From NCBI GenBank assembly GCA_902806415.1, contig CADCWN010000418.1:1-56380 (forward strand): 56,380 nt of DNA, read 5' to 3'. The notes below the pieces were generated by a model. The model made no database searches. It saw nothing but the letters and a program-made list of their open reading frames with translations, and was not told where the DNA came from. Position numbers and translations under genes: made by a program. Position 1 is the stretch's first letter. Each line of letters begins with the position of its first letter. The stretch comes from an uncultured Thermomicrobiales bacterium (GTDB lineage Bacteria; Chloroflexota; Chloroflexia; Thermomicrobiales; CADCWN01). Positions 33,814 through 43,170 of the stretch are shown here, in pieces.

Positions 33814-33938
33814 CAGTGGGCGAGTGGGCCAGTGGGCCAGTACATCAGGCGTGATGCGCGTTTGAGGCATTCTACCGCACCAACAGCAACTCCGCGCTTC
33901 TTTCTCGCTCACCGGACCACTCGCCCACCGGCCCACTT
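33814..33938. repeat. Tandem-repeat inverted element, variant copy H
   Basis: AGTGGGC / GAGTGGGCC / AGTGGGCC units (33815-33840) face an inverted set CCACTCGCCCACCGGCCCAC (33916-33935) across about 75 bp. The repeat unit differs from the GTAGTCC type. The placement is the same: directly after the aldo/keto reductase stop and directly before the next gene's ribosome site. Confidence 0.6.
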
Positions 33939-34801
33939 CACACATACCGCGTGTGCAGCGCGTCGAGGTCCACGCGCATGGAAAGGTCTTCGCTGGCGGC
34001 GACGTTGGCATCGACCTCGTCGGGCGAGCGCATCCCCGCGATGGCGACGCTGAGGAGCGGGTTGGAGAGGACGAACGCCAGCGTCGCCCGATGCCAATCG
34101 ACCTGCCCCAGGGTCTCCGGCGCGACCATCCCGAGCCAGCGCTGGAACGTCCCGCTCGTCATCGGGCGCATCGCCACGATACCCATCCCCTGCGCGGCGG
34201 CCTCGTAGATGATCCCGGCGCGGCGGCTCGGATCGTAGGGGTGCTGGAAGATGACGTTATAGCAGATCTGCAAGACATCGAACGCCCCGGAGGCGACCAG
34301 CGCGCTCGCGGGGCCGTTGGGGCCTTCGGCGGTGAAGCCCAGGTGCCGCACCAGCCCCTCGTCGCGCGCCGCCCGCATCCCCGCCAGCGCACCACCGGGG
34401 CGCAGGATCGTCCGCACCTGGTCCTCGGTGTACCAACCGCCGTGATATTGGAGCAGATCGATCGTGCCGGTCCCGAGCAGGGTCAGGCTCCGCTCGACGC
34501 TGCGCCGCACCGCGTCGGCGTCGTCGCCCGTCACCTTCGTGGCGACGATAGCCCGCTCCCGCTGGCCGCGCAACCCCAGCCCCAGCAACTCTTCCCCGCG
34601 CCCGCCGCCGTAACCGGGCGCGGTGTCGAAGTAGTTGATCCCCCGCTCGATCGCGCGCCGCACTGCCCGCGTGATCCCTTCGGTCGCCTCGTCGCTCTCC
34701 GGCTCCCAGGAGCCGAGATAGTTGCGCAGGCCGGCGGGCGCGCCGCCGAATCCCACCTCCGAGACGCGCAAATCGGTACGCCCGAGGCGTCGATACTCCA
34801 T
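33938..34801 (-). CDS. Aldo/keto reductase
   Basis: The 287-residue protein is a full TIM-barrel aldo/keto reductase. The catalytic tetrad is D59 (NYFDTA), Y64 (PGYGGG), K89 (VATKV) and H120 (LLQYHG). The NADPH-binding end has FVLSNPLLSVAIAGMRSPDEV. Members reduce aldehydes and ketones or oxidise sugars such as galactose; the substrate is unknown. The ATG at 34801 lies after AAAGGGGG. The stop codon abuts a repeat element that separates it from the downstream membrane-protein gene. Confidence 0.88.
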   Translation of the reverse strand: MEYRRLGRTDLRVSEVGFGGAPAGLRNYLGSWEPESDEATEGITRAVRRAIERGINYFDTAPGYGGGRGEELLGLGLRGQRERAIVATKVTGDDADAVRRSVERSLTLLGTGTIDLLQYHGGWYTEDQVRTILRPGGALAGMRAARDEGLVRHLGFTAEGPNGPASALVASGAFDVLQICYNVIFQHPYDPSRRAGIIYEAAAQGMGIVAMRPMTSGTFQRWLGMVAPETLGQVDWHRATLAFVLSNPLLSVAIAGMRSPDEVDANVAASEDLSMRVDLDALHTRYV

Positions 34802-34914
34802 CCGCAGCCCCCTTTGAGCCCTTTCCACCGGGTCGGCGAAAACCTATCAATAGCTGAGAGGATATGTCGTGTATATGTAGGGCTGACGATGCTGCATCGC
34901 CCCGCACAAGCCAA

Positions 34915-35772
34915 TTACTCCTCAGCCCAGATCGGCCCAGCGGGCGTCTGGCGCAAGCGCGCGAAGGCCGGGAATGGCATGTGGGTGGTCATCAGCAGGG
35001 CGTCGGCGCGAAGCGCCGCCGCGACCAGCGCCTCGCGCGACGCAAGCAGCGCCGTCGCGTCCCGCCCGCTGCACGCCCAGTCGCGATGCGGCACCTCACA
35101 CGGATGGTGGAAGAGATCGCCGAGGAAGTAGAACGTCGCCCCCTCGGAGACCACGCGCACGATGCAATGACCCGGCGACTCGCCCGGCGCGGCGATCATC
35201 GCAACGCCCGGCACGATCTCGCGCTCCCCATCGACCAGTTCCAACCGTCCCGCCGCCTCGACCGGCTCGAGATGCCGCGCCAGGAGCGAGGTCGGCTGCT
35301 CGCGCGCCGGGTTCCCCTCCCAGTCGGCGCGACCAAGGAAATAGGTGGCGTTCGGGTAGCGCGGGACCCACCGCCCATCGCGCTCGACCGCGCCTCCAGC
35401 GATGTGGTCGCCGTGCGCGTGGGTGATCAGGACATGGGTGATCTCCTCGGGACCGACGCCGAGCGCGGCGAGCCCGGCGACGACACCGGACGAACGCCGA
35501 TGGCGTGGCGCGCGCCACTGCGACCCCGGCGAGGGATCATCGAAGCCGAGGTCGATCAGGATGGATGCCGCGCCGATGCGGACGTGCGCGACGTTGTATC
35601 CCAGCGTGATCTCGTCCTGTTCATCGGCGGCGACCTCGCGCCGCCACTCTTCGCGCGGCACCAGCAACTCCCGCATGATCGACGAGCGCCCCGACCCATC
35701 GGAGATCGCGGTGACGGTCGCCCCGCCGACCGTGCGCGACTGCACAAACCCGCTCGTAGCTATCCCGGTCAT
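34915..35772 (-). CDS. Metallo-beta-lactamase-fold hydrolase
   Basis: The 285-residue protein carries the MBL zinc motif HAHGDH (in VLITHAHGDHIAGG), a further ligand in APGESPGHCIV, an aspartate in FYFLGDLFHHP and a final TTHMPF. The layout fits lactonase/quorum-quenching-like or other small-ester hydrolases of the MBL superfamily. The ATG at 35772 follows GGGAGGGG. It is 113 bp upstream of the aldo/keto reductase on the same strand and may be cotranscribed, but no shared pathway is evident. Confidence 0.87.
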   Translation of the reverse strand: MTGIATSGFVQSRTVGGATVTAISDGSGRSSIMRELLVPREEWRREVAADEQDEITLGYNVAHVRIGAASILIDLGFDDPSPGSQWRAPRHRRSSGVVAGLAALGVGPEEITHVLITHAHGDHIAGGAVERDGRWVPRYPNATYFLGRADWEGNPAREQPTSLLARHLEPVEAAGRLELVDGEREIVPGVAMIAAPGESPGHCIVRVVSEGATFYFLGDLFHHPCEVPHRDWACSGRDATALLASREALVAAALRADALLMTTHMPFPAFARLRQTPAGPIWAEE

Positions 35773-35816
35773 CGCGCCCCTCCCGTGGTGGTGGATCGTC
35801 ACGCCCCGCAAGCAAA

Positions 35817-35849
35817 GACGCCGCCGCGCGAGCAGGGCGCGGCGACGTC
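35817..35849 (-). terminator. Hairpin after MoxR gene
   Basis: GACGCCGCCGCGC (35817-35829) pairs with GCGCGGCGACGTC (35837-35849) with one G-T-type mismatch and a 7-nt loop. It lies 126 bp downstream of the MoxR stop and just before the MBL gene. Confidence 0.55.
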
Positions 35850-35974
35850 AGTATCCGATTTGGGCAATGCCAGCGCAACAGGGACAATCGGGGGGGTGGC
35901 GGGTGGTTGAACCCCGAGGCTCCGTGAATTCCGCCACCGCCTCACCAACCCTCCCGCCTCGCCGCACCAAGCCC

Positions 35975-36991
35975 TCAGTTGCGCTCCCGCTCCCCGGTCT
36001 TCGCCACGACCTCGTCGATCACCTCGTCGGTCGTCAACCCCTCGGCCTCGCCCTCGAAGTTGAGGACGATCCGATGGCGCAGGGCGGGCGCGGCCAGCGC
36101 GCGCACATCCTCGAAGGCGACGTTGAGCCGCCCTTCGAGCAGCGCGCGAATCTTCGCCGCCAGGACGATCGACTGCGCGCCGCGCGGGCTCGCGCCGTAA
36201 CGGACATACTTGCGCACGGCGGCGGGCGCGGTGGCGCTGTCGGGGTGGGTCGCCAGGGTCAGGCGCACGACGTAATCGCGGACGTGCGAGGCGATCGGCA
36301 CCTCGCGCGCCAGCGCCGCCATCCGCACCACCTGCGCGCCGCTGGTCACTTTGCCCACCTTCGGCAGGGTGGTCGTGGTGGTGCGCGACAGGATCTCGCC
36401 TAACTCCGCCGCCGTGGGGAAGCGCACGATCAGCTTGAAGAGGAAGCGGTCGAGTTGCGCCTCCGGCAGCGGGTAGGTCCCCTCCATCTCCAGCGGGTTC
36501 TGCGTCGCCAACACGAAGAACGGTGGTGCCAGTCGGTAGGTGCTGTTGGCGACCGTCACCGAGGCTTCCTGCATCGCCTCCAGCAGGGCCGACTGGGTCT
36601 TCGGCGTGGCACGGTTGATTTCGTCGGCGAGGACGAGGTTCGCGAAGATCGGGCCGGGCTGGAAGCGGAATTCGCGCTGCCCGCGCTCCCCCTCGGCCAG
36701 GATATTGGTGCCGGTGATGTCGGCGGGCATCAGATCCGGTGTGAACTGGATCCGGCTGAACTGGAGGTCCAGCGTCTCCGCGATCGTGCGGATCAGCATC
36801 GTCTTGCCGAGGCCGGGCACCCCTTCCAGGAGCGCATGGCCCCCGGCAATCAGGCAGATCAGCACCTCGCGCAGCGTATCCTGCTGCCCGACCATCAGCT
36901 TGCCGACCTCGTCCTCGACCGCCGCCGCGAGACGCCGGAACTCGTCCACCGACATCGCGCCTTCGGTCGCCGCCATCGTCCCCGTATCCAT
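35975..36991 (-). CDS. MoxR-family AAA+ ATPase
   Basis: The 338-residue protein has Walker A EGVPGLGKT (56-64), Walker B LVLADEINR, sensor 1 VLATQNPLEMEGTYPLPEAQLDRF and a C-terminal lid with RYGASPRGAQS, all diagnostic for MoxR. These chaperone-like ATPases help activate or assemble other complexes, usually with a DUF58 and a VWA-domain partner encoded next to them. Neither partner is present here: the next gene is an MBL hydrolase. The ATG at 36991 follows GCGAGGCG; the longer frame to 37096 has no ribosome site. Confidence 0.9.
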   Translation of the reverse strand: MDTGTMAATEGAMSVDEFRRLAAAVEDEVGKLMVGQQDTLREVLICLIAGGHALLEGVPGLGKTMLIRTIAETLDLQFSRIQFTPDLMPADITGTNILAEGERGQREFRFQPGPIFANLVLADEINRATPKTQSALLEAMQEASVTVANSTYRLAPPFFVLATQNPLEMEGTYPLPEAQLDRFLFKLIVRFPTAAELGEILSRTTTTTLPKVGKVTSGAQVVRMAALAREVPIASHVRDYVVRLTLATHPDSATAPAAVRKYVRYGASPRGAQSIVLAAKIRALLEGRLNVAFEDVRALAAPALRHRIVLNFEGEAEGLTTDEVIDEVVAKTGERERN

Positions 36992-37567
36992 CGCCTCGCA
37001 CCGCCCTTCATCGTAGAGCAAAACGCCAGCAACACGCCGCGCACCATTCCATCGGTATCGGCCAATAGTATCGGGCAACGGTAGCATAACGCGCACGCCA
37101 CCATCAGTAACGTCAACGTCTCAATAGCGCGGTTGGTAACTTTGACAGACCGCGCGAGTACCCTGATCACCGGCTCGACCGGAGGCATACACGCCCCATG
37201 CCGTGGCCCTTTCCCCACATTCGAGCGCGGTTAAATGACGAAGGCCCTGGCTATCTGGTACAGTCTGTTAGTAAGGGCGCTATGAGCGCCTGATATTGCC
37301 CGGGGAACTTTCAGCCCGCGCGCGGCGTTTCTCTGTGTGCGCGGGGAATGCCCGCCAACGATCTGACGGTGGCACTGCACAACCATCCAGGAGCGACAGC
37401 GGCGACCGCGATGGCTATCATTTCCCGCGTCATAGGCACACCCCGGTCGTCCCTGGCACGACAATCGCGAATACCGGGTCGCGGCGCTTGTGACACCTAC
37501 CATGCCGTGCCAGAGCGACTACGATAGCAACGATTACCGAAGAGAAGGTCGAGGAGCGGCATCCATT
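36992..37567. other. Divergent intergenic region
   Basis: This 576-bp gap separates the MoxR and FAD-oxidoreductase genes and must contain promoters for both. TACAGT at 37259-37264 is a possible -10 for the plus strand. No RNA gene or further coding region is supported. Confidence 0.4.
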
Positions 37568-39133
37568 ATGACAAACAACAGCAGCGGGCGTGGTCACGAC
37601 CGCAAAACGGTGGTGATGGGTGCGGGGCCGGGCGGCTTGGCGACCGGCTACTGGTTGGCGAAGCACGGCGTCGATGTGACGGTGGTGGAGCGCGCGCCGG
37701 TCGTCGGTGGCCTGGCGCGCACGGTCGAGCGCGACGGCTTTAAGTTCGATCTCGGCGGCCATCGCTGGTTCAGCAAAGTGGACGAGGTCAACGACTTCTA
37801 TAAGGAAGTCATCGCCGACGAGACGGTCTGGGTCCACCGGACCAGCCGAATCTACTTCGATGGCAAATATATCGACTACCCGCTGCGCGTCGGCAACGCC
37901 CTCGCGGCGATCGGGCCGGTCGCGGCGGCGCGGGCGATGGTCGACTACGGGCAGACGCGGCTCTCGCAGCGGATCGATCCGAAGCCGGTTGTCTCGATGG
38001 AAGATGCCTACGTCGATCAGTACGGGCGCACCCTCTACGAATTCTTCTTCGAGCGCTACTCCGAGAAGGTCTGGGGGCGCCCCTGCAGCGAGATGAGCGG
38101 CGACTGGGTTAGCCAGCGCACCAAGGGGATGTCGTTGGTCACGGCGGTGAAGGATGCGCTCATCCCGTCGAACGGGGCGGTCCAGAGCCTGATCGATTCG
38201 TTCATGTACCCGCGCTACGGCTATGGTCGCCTCTCCGAGCGGATGGCCGAGGGGATCGTCGCCGCCGGTAACGAGGTGCGACTCAATCGCGGCGTGACGA
38301 AGGTGCTGCGCGAGGGGAGCCGGATCACCGCCGTCGTGACGACCGACGAGGCCGGCAACGAGGAGCGGATCGAGGCGGCGCAGTTCGTCTCGTCGATCCC
38401 GCTGACCCTCCTCTGCCAGATCATGGAGCCCGCCGCGCCCGCCGAGGTGATCGCGGCGGCGAAGTCGCTGGTCTTCCGCAACGTCATCACCGTCAACCTG
38501 ATGCTCGACCGCGAGAAGGTCACCGACGATACCTGGCTCTATGTCCACGACCGCGACATCCTCTTCGGGCGCCTCCACGAGCCGAAGAATTGGAGCGTCG
38601 ATATGGTGCCGGACCAGTCGAAGACCTCGATCGTCGCCGAGTACTTCTGCTCCTACGGCGATCATATCTGGAATATGAGCGACGACGAGCTGGTGGAGCG
38701 CACGGCGAAGCACCTGGCTGAGGATCTCGGCTTCATCGACCGCAACGAAGTCCTCGGCGGCTTCGCGGTCCGCTGCCCGCGCGCCTACCCGAGCTACACG
38801 ATGGGCTACGAGGAGCCGCTCGCGCTGCTGAAAGGGTTCGTCGACTCGTTCGACAATCTCCAGATCATCGGGCGCTATGGCACCTTCCGCTACAACAACG
38901 CCGACCACTCGGTGGAGACCGGCCTGCTCGCCGCCAAGAATATCCTCGGCGAGTCGCACGATCTCGACCAAGTCAACGCCGAGCAGGAATACCACGAGAT
39001 CAAGCGCGTCAAACCCGCCGATACGCTCGGCGTCGGTGGCGCGGGCGGTGGCGATGCCGGCACTAACGGCGCGCACGCGACGAGTGGCCATGCCGCGAAC
39101 GGGCGTGCTGCGGTCGCCGTGGCCCGCGACTAA
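37568..39133 (+). CDS. NAD(P)/FAD-dependent oxidoreductase (amine-oxidase/UDP-galactopyranose-mutase-like fold)
   Basis: The 521-residue protein begins with the FAD-binding motif VVMGAGPGGLATGYWLAKHG and the second glycine motif VVGGLARTVERDGFKFDLGGHRWF. It has YVDQYGRTLYEFFFERYSEKVWG and a C-terminal FAD-closing region IIGRYGTFRYNNADHSVETGLLAAKNI. This pattern is shared by a group often found beside polysaccharide genes and related to UDP-galactopyranose mutase and protoporphyrinogen oxidase-like enzymes. Here it precedes membrane glycosyltransferase-like genes, which supports a role in sugar or lipid precursor modification. The Gly/Ala/His-rich tail (about 490-521) looks unstructured. GAGGAG is 12 bases before the ATG; a GTG at 37490 is an alternative start. 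Confidence 0.8.
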   Translation: MTNNSSGRGHDRKTVVMGAGPGGLATGYWLAKHGVDVTVVERAPVVGGLARTVERDGFKFDLGGHRWFSKVDEVNDFYKEVIADETVWVHRTSRIYFDGKYIDYPLRVGNALAAIGPVAAARAMVDYGQTRLSQRIDPKPVVSMEDAYVDQYGRTLYEFFFERYSEKVWGRPCSEMSGDWVSQRTKGMSLVTAVKDALIPSNGAVQSLIDSFMYPRYGYGRLSERMAEGIVAAGNEVRLNRGVTKVLREGSRITAVVTTDEAGNEERIEAAQFVSSIPLTLLCQIMEPAAPAEVIAAAKSLVFRNVITVNLMLDREKVTDDTWLYVHDRDILFGRLHEPKNWSVDMVPDQSKTSIVAEYFCSYGDHIWNMSDDELVERTAKHLAEDLGFIDRNEVLGGFAVRCPRAYPSYTMGYEEPLALLKGFVDSFDNLQIIGRYGTFRYNNADHSVETGLLAAKNILGESHDLDQVNAEQEYHEIKRVKPADTLGVGGAGGGDAGTNGAHATSGHAANGRAAVAVARD

Positions 39134-39223
39134 CGATTCAACAAGCGCAGCGCCCCCGGCCACCCCGCCCGCACTCGCGAAGCAGGGGCGGCGCGGGGGC
39201 GGTTCAACGATGATGGATGACCG

Positions 39224-40657
39224 ATGGCGCTGGCAGAACGAACCGAGCAGCAGGACCGCCGCGCGCGGGAACACGTCACCGCGCTCCCGGCGGTCACGCT
39301 CGCCCCGGCGAGGGTCTGGCCCCGCTTGCGGCTCTCAGCGCGCGGCGCGATCATCGCCGCGCTGCTCGTCTTCACCCTCGTCAAGCAACTGGTCCTGGTC
39401 GCCGCCTATCCGCCGTTCCAAGGGCATGATGAGGTCGGCCACTATGGCAACCTCTGGACGATGGAGCATTTCGGTCGCCTCCCCACGCTGAGCGACAATA
39501 TGCCGGTCGTCCTCGATCCGTACAGCATGTATACGCTCGACTGGCCGGCGGTCTATACCGCGAACCACCCGCCGCTCTACTATCTGCTGACCTACCGGAT
39601 CATGCGGGCGGCGGGGTCTGACGCGCCGGAGGATTTGCTGCCGCGCCTCTATGCCCTGCGGCTGGCCTCCATCCTGCCGTTCCTGCTGGCGATCTGGCTG
39701 ACCTACCTGCTCGCGAGGGTCCTCTTCCCGCGCGACACCTTCCTCACGCTTACCGCCCCGGCGGCAATCGCGTTCGGGCCGCAACTGTCGTTCGAGGGCG
39801 CGATCATCAACAATGACATCCTCTCGATCCTGTGGGGTGCCTTGATCCTCTATCTCTGCGCGGCGGCGTTGCGGCGCGGGCTCCCCCCCTGGCGCGCGTT
39901 GGCGCTCGGGGTCGCGCTCGGTACGGGATTGCTGGTCAAGGCGACGCTGACGGTCTTCCTGCCCCTGGCGGCGCTCGTCGCTATCTGGGTCCGCTGGCCG
40001 CGACCCTGGGGGGCGATTCGCACGCGTGCCTACTGGCGCGGGACGCTCGGCGCGGCGGCGGCGATGATCGTCCCGGCGCTCGCTATCCCGGCCCCCTGGT
40101 ACGCCTACCTGCACCGGACCTACGGCGACTTCTCCGCCTTCACCGCGATTCAGAATCTGCAAGCGGCCTGGAACGTCCCGGCGGGGACGTTCGGGGAGTT
40201 GCTCCTCTCGAAGGAATTCCACCTGGAGCGGATCCGCGAGTCCGTCGGCTACTACGGCTGGAAGCTGATCCCGCTGACGGTCTGGCAGGAGCGGCTGGTC
40301 CACGGCGCGATCATCCTCTGCGGCGTGGGGCTTGTCATCGGATTGGGGCGCGTCGCCTGGGGCTGGCGCGCGGGACGGCGTCCCGAGACGGTGCAAGTCG
40401 CCGGGGTGGTGCTCCTCCTACTCGCCGCCCTCGCGATGTACGCCGCGACGATCTACTTCGGGACGATGTTCCTGCTGACCCAGGCGCGCTACTTCTTCCC
40501 GATCGCCGGGGCGGGGGCGATACTGGGGCTGCTCGGGGTGCGGGCGCTCCTGCCCGATCGCTGGCAGCGCCCCGCCGCCGCGCTGACGATCGCCGCGTTC
40601 GCCGCCTTCAACCTCTGGCTGATGCTCGGCTCGGTCCTGCCCTATGCGTTCTTTTAG
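39224..40657 (+). CDS. Polytopic membrane glycosyltransferase-like protein
   Basis: The 477-residue protein has about ten membrane helices. After the first helix comes an external loop with PPFQGHDEVGHYGNLW, whose His-Asp-Glu cluster sits where GT-C enzymes keep their catalytic acid, and then YTANHPPLYYLLTYRI, the HPPLYY motif of PMT-type transferases. The later loop EFHLERIRESVGYYGWKL is also external. It probably moves a sugar from a lipid carrier to an extracellular acceptor. It is the first gene of a run of four with overlaps or gaps of at most 11 bases. Confidence 0.72.
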   Translation: MALAERTEQQDRRAREHVTALPAVTLAPARVWPRLRLSARGAIIAALLVFTLVKQLVLVAAYPPFQGHDEVGHYGNLWTMEHFGRLPTLSDNMPVVLDPYSMYTLDWPAVYTANHPPLYYLLTYRIMRAAGSDAPEDLLPRLYALRLASILPFLLAIWLTYLLARVLFPRDTFLTLTAPAAIAFGPQLSFEGAIINNDILSILWGALILYLCAAALRRGLPPWRALALGVALGTGLLVKATLTVFLPLAALVAIWVRWPRPWGAIRTRAYWRGTLGAAAAMIVPALAIPAPWYAYLHRTYGDFSAFTAIQNLQAAWNVPAGTFGELLLSKEFHLERIRESVGYYGWKLIPLTVWQERLVHGAIILCGVGLVIGLGRVAWGWRAGRRPETVQVAGVVLLLLAALAMYAATIYFGTMFLLTQARYFFPIAGAGAILGLLGVRALLPDRWQRPAAALTIAAFAAFNLWLMLGSVLPYAFF

Positions 40658-40931
40658 CTGGCGACGCGGGCGCTGGTTCGGCACCGTCCTGCTGACGCTG
40701 GCCCTGACCGGCCTCCTGGCCCTCGCCAACTGGTGGCTGCCGCTCGCGATCACCGACTTCGCCGGGGGACGTCGGGTCGTCGGCCTGGGCACGATCTGGG
40801 AGACATTCTTCGCGCGCTTGCCACCGGCCGCGCCAGGTATCCTGGGGCGCGCGCCGCTGCTCGCGGGGCTGGTCGTCGCCCTCTTCGCCCTGGCCTACAT
40901 CATCGTGGCGACGCTGCGACTGCCGGAATAG
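40644..40931 (+). CDS. Small two-helix membrane protein
   Basis: The 95-residue protein overlaps the end of the preceding glycosyltransferase-like gene by 14 bases. It has a basic start (MRSFSWRRGRWF), a first helix (about 12-36), a polar segment with GGRRVVGLGTIWETFFARL and a second helix (about 66-90). No family was recognised. The tight overlap upstream and the 11-bp gap to the next gene suggest translation in the same operon and perhaps a small subunit of the membrane enzyme. Confidence 0.6.
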   Translation: MRSFSWRRGRWFGTVLLTLALTGLLALANWWLPLAITDFAGGRRVVGLGTIWETFFARLPPAAPGILGRAPLLAGLVVALFALAYIIVATLRLPE

Positions 40932-40942
40932 GCGAGGCGACG

Positions 40943-43162
40943 ATGCAGACCGCGACACGCCCCGCCACGGTGACGCCCCCGCCGCGCCCTCGCGACCACG
41001 CGCTCGCCCGGATGCGCCGCGCGATCGGGCGCACCCGCGCCCGCTGGTGGGCGGAGGATGCGGGCTGCCCGGCCTGGCAGGGGATGTTCTGGACCCTGGC
41101 GCTGCTCATCCTGCTCGGCGGCACGGCGCATAAACTCGGCGCGTTCGACTGGTACACCGATCACCCGCTCCAGTTGGCCGACGGCACGACCCTCCGGTTG
41201 CCGAACAGCTACGCCTCGATCGATCACCCGTTCCACATCGCCAAGGAGCGCGCCACGGTCGACGCCCTCAAGGCGTGGCGCTTCCCCGCCTGGTTCTCCG
41301 ATCATCAGGGGGGCTTCCCGGCGGAGTTCTACCCGACCGGCGGCGACCTGCTGGTGGCGTTCGCCTACCTCCTCACCCTCGAGCTGATTCCGCTGGCGGT
41401 CGTCCACAAGCTGGTGGTGATCGGCGTCTTCTTCCTCCCCGCGCTCGCCTACTGGGCGATCGCTCGGCGCGAGAAATTGCCGCTGAGCGTGGCGGTGCTG
41501 GCAGCGGTCTTGCACCTCTTCGTCCGCGGCAACTGGCTGGCGGGTGGCAGCCGCGAGATCATCGACTTCGGCCTCTGGCCGGATGTGCTGGCCTCCTACC
41601 TCCCCCTCTTCCTGATCCTCTGGGGGGGGGACTGGCTGCGGCACGGTGACCGGCGCGGCCTGGCCCTGGCGGTGGCGGTCGCGATGCTGGCCGTCTACAC
41701 CAACCCGCGCTCGACGATGGGGCTCGCGGCGGCGGCGCTGGCCCTCGGGCTCGTCGCCTTCGCGGATTTGCTGCGGCGGGGTCCGCACCCCACCGTCGGG
41801 GATGGAGCACCTTCGGCGCAGTCCGCGCGACGCTTCGCGCGCCTCCTGCGCTGGCCGCCGCTGACCTTGCTCGGTCGCTCGGCCCTGCTCACCGCGCTGA
41901 TCGGGATGCTCTCGGCGGCGCTCCTTCTGCCACTGCGCGACAATCAGTCGCTCTACCAGTTCACGATCTACTTCCGCTTCGAGACGATCGGCCAGGTCTG
42001 GAGCGACCTCGAGCATGGCAACGGGATCGGCTTCATCGAGTCGGTTCTGCCACAGTTGATCGCGCTGGCCGGGGTGGGGATCGTCGTCGGCCTCCTGCGG
42101 CGCGGCTTCTACACGCGCGTCTTCGCCCTACTCCTGCCTCTCTCCTACCTGCTGATCACCCTCGTCGGCTGGACCTGGCAGGCGTTGCCGGTCTTCGCCC
42201 AGCTCGAGGGCCAGCGGCTGATGCCGCTCTTGCGCCCCGCGACGATTTTTCTGGCCGCGCTCGGCGCGCACGAAACCCTGCGGCTTGGCACGCGCCTCTT
42301 CCGCCTGCGCGGCGGGACGATGCTGACCGGCGCGGCGACAGTCATCGTCGCGGCGATTCTGCTGCTGCACCCGCAGATACCGATCGATGAGGGGCAGCGT
42401 GGGCTCCCTTTGCGGCAGACGACCAATAGTCCGGCATTCACCGCGATCGCCCGTAGCGCCGCCCTCCTCGGTGCAATGGCGGGGCCGGGTGACAAGCCCA
42501 TGATCCTCGGCAACAACATGATCTCCTGGCACGACTCGTTCTGGATCCCCGCGCTGACCGGGCGCGACGTCTTCCACAACGACTGGCTCTGGTTCTGGCG
42601 CACGACCGACTACGGCTACCAGGAACTCCTGCAGGACGAGTTCGGCGCGCTCGACGCCCCGTTCCTGGCGCGACACGGCCTGACGCTGGTCCTGATCGAC
42701 GCCGCGCGCGGCGATCTGCTCGACCTCGCCAACAATCGCCCGTATCTCGACCGGCTCGACGCCGGGACACCGGGCGGCTACGCCCTCTACCGCGTCGCCA
42801 GCCCGCCCGGCCCGCCGAACGGCTACGTCATCCCCGAGAGCGGCACTGTCACCGACCTCGCCGTGACGCCGGAACGCCTGACCGCACGGATCAGCGCCGA
42901 TCTTCCCGGCAACGTCCGCGTCATTATTAACGACTTCCCGCGCTGGCGGGCCTGGATCGACGGGCAACCGGTCGCGATCGGGCGCACCGCGGATGGCTAC
43001 ATGACCCTGCCACTCCCGGCGGGCGAATCGACGATCGAGCTGCGCTACACCACCAGCCAGGCGAACTGGGCGGGGCGCGGCCTCGTCGCGACGGGCGTGA
43101 CCCTCCTGCTCTGCATCGTCGGTGGACCCGCCCTGGGGCGGCGCTGGCGGCGGCGCTCCTGA
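40943..43162 (+). CDS. Large polytopic membrane protein, YfhO/GT-C-like
   Basis: The 739-residue protein has about eleven membrane helices in its first 490 residues and a large external domain afterwards. The first loop contains NSYASIDHPFHIAKERATV and PAEFYPTGGDLLV. The C-terminal domain has ISWHDSFWIPALTGRDVFHNDW, WFWRTTDYGYQEL and a beta-rich end (VRVIINDFPRWRAWIDGQPV). The last part resembles the YfhO C-terminal region (carbohydrate-binding-like). It likely acts in transfer or display of surface glycans. The ATG at 40943 follows GGCGAGGCG. It is nine bases upstream of the kinase-like gene. Confidence 0.68.
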   Translation: MQTATRPATVTPPPRPRDHALARMRRAIGRTRARWWAEDAGCPAWQGMFWTLALLILLGGTAHKLGAFDWYTDHPLQLADGTTLRLPNSYASIDHPFHIAKERATVDALKAWRFPAWFSDHQGGFPAEFYPTGGDLLVAFAYLLTLELIPLAVVHKLVVIGVFFLPALAYWAIARREKLPLSVAVLAAVLHLFVRGNWLAGGSREIIDFGLWPDVLASYLPLFLILWGGDWLRHGDRRGLALAVAVAMLAVYTNPRSTMGLAAAALALGLVAFADLLRRGPHPTVGDGAPSAQSARRFARLLRWPPLTLLGRSALLTALIGMLSAALLLPLRDNQSLYQFTIYFRFETIGQVWSDLEHGNGIGFIESVLPQLIALAGVGIVVGLLRRGFYTRVFALLLPLSYLLITLVGWTWQALPVFAQLEGQRLMPLLRPATIFLAALGAHETLRLGTRLFRLRGGTMLTGAATVIVAAILLLHPQIPIDEGQRGLPLRQTTNSPAFTAIARSAALLGAMAGPGDKPMILGNNMISWHDSFWIPALTGRDVFHNDWLWFWRTTDYGYQELLQDEFGALDAPFLARHGLTLVLIDAARGDLLDLANNRPYLDRLDAGTPGGYALYRVASPPGPPNGYVIPESGTVTDLAVTPERLTARISADLPGNVRVIINDFPRWRAWIDGQPVAIGRTADGYMTLPLPAGESTIELRYTTSQANWAGRGLVATGVTLLLCIVGGPALGRRWRRRS

Positions 43163-43170
43163 TCAAGCCG

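Noticed and set aside
37430..39274. 614-residue minus-strand frame opposite the FAD oxidoreductase
   Set aside because: The plus strand has the FAD-binding motifs and a sensible start; the minus frame is a compositional shadow.
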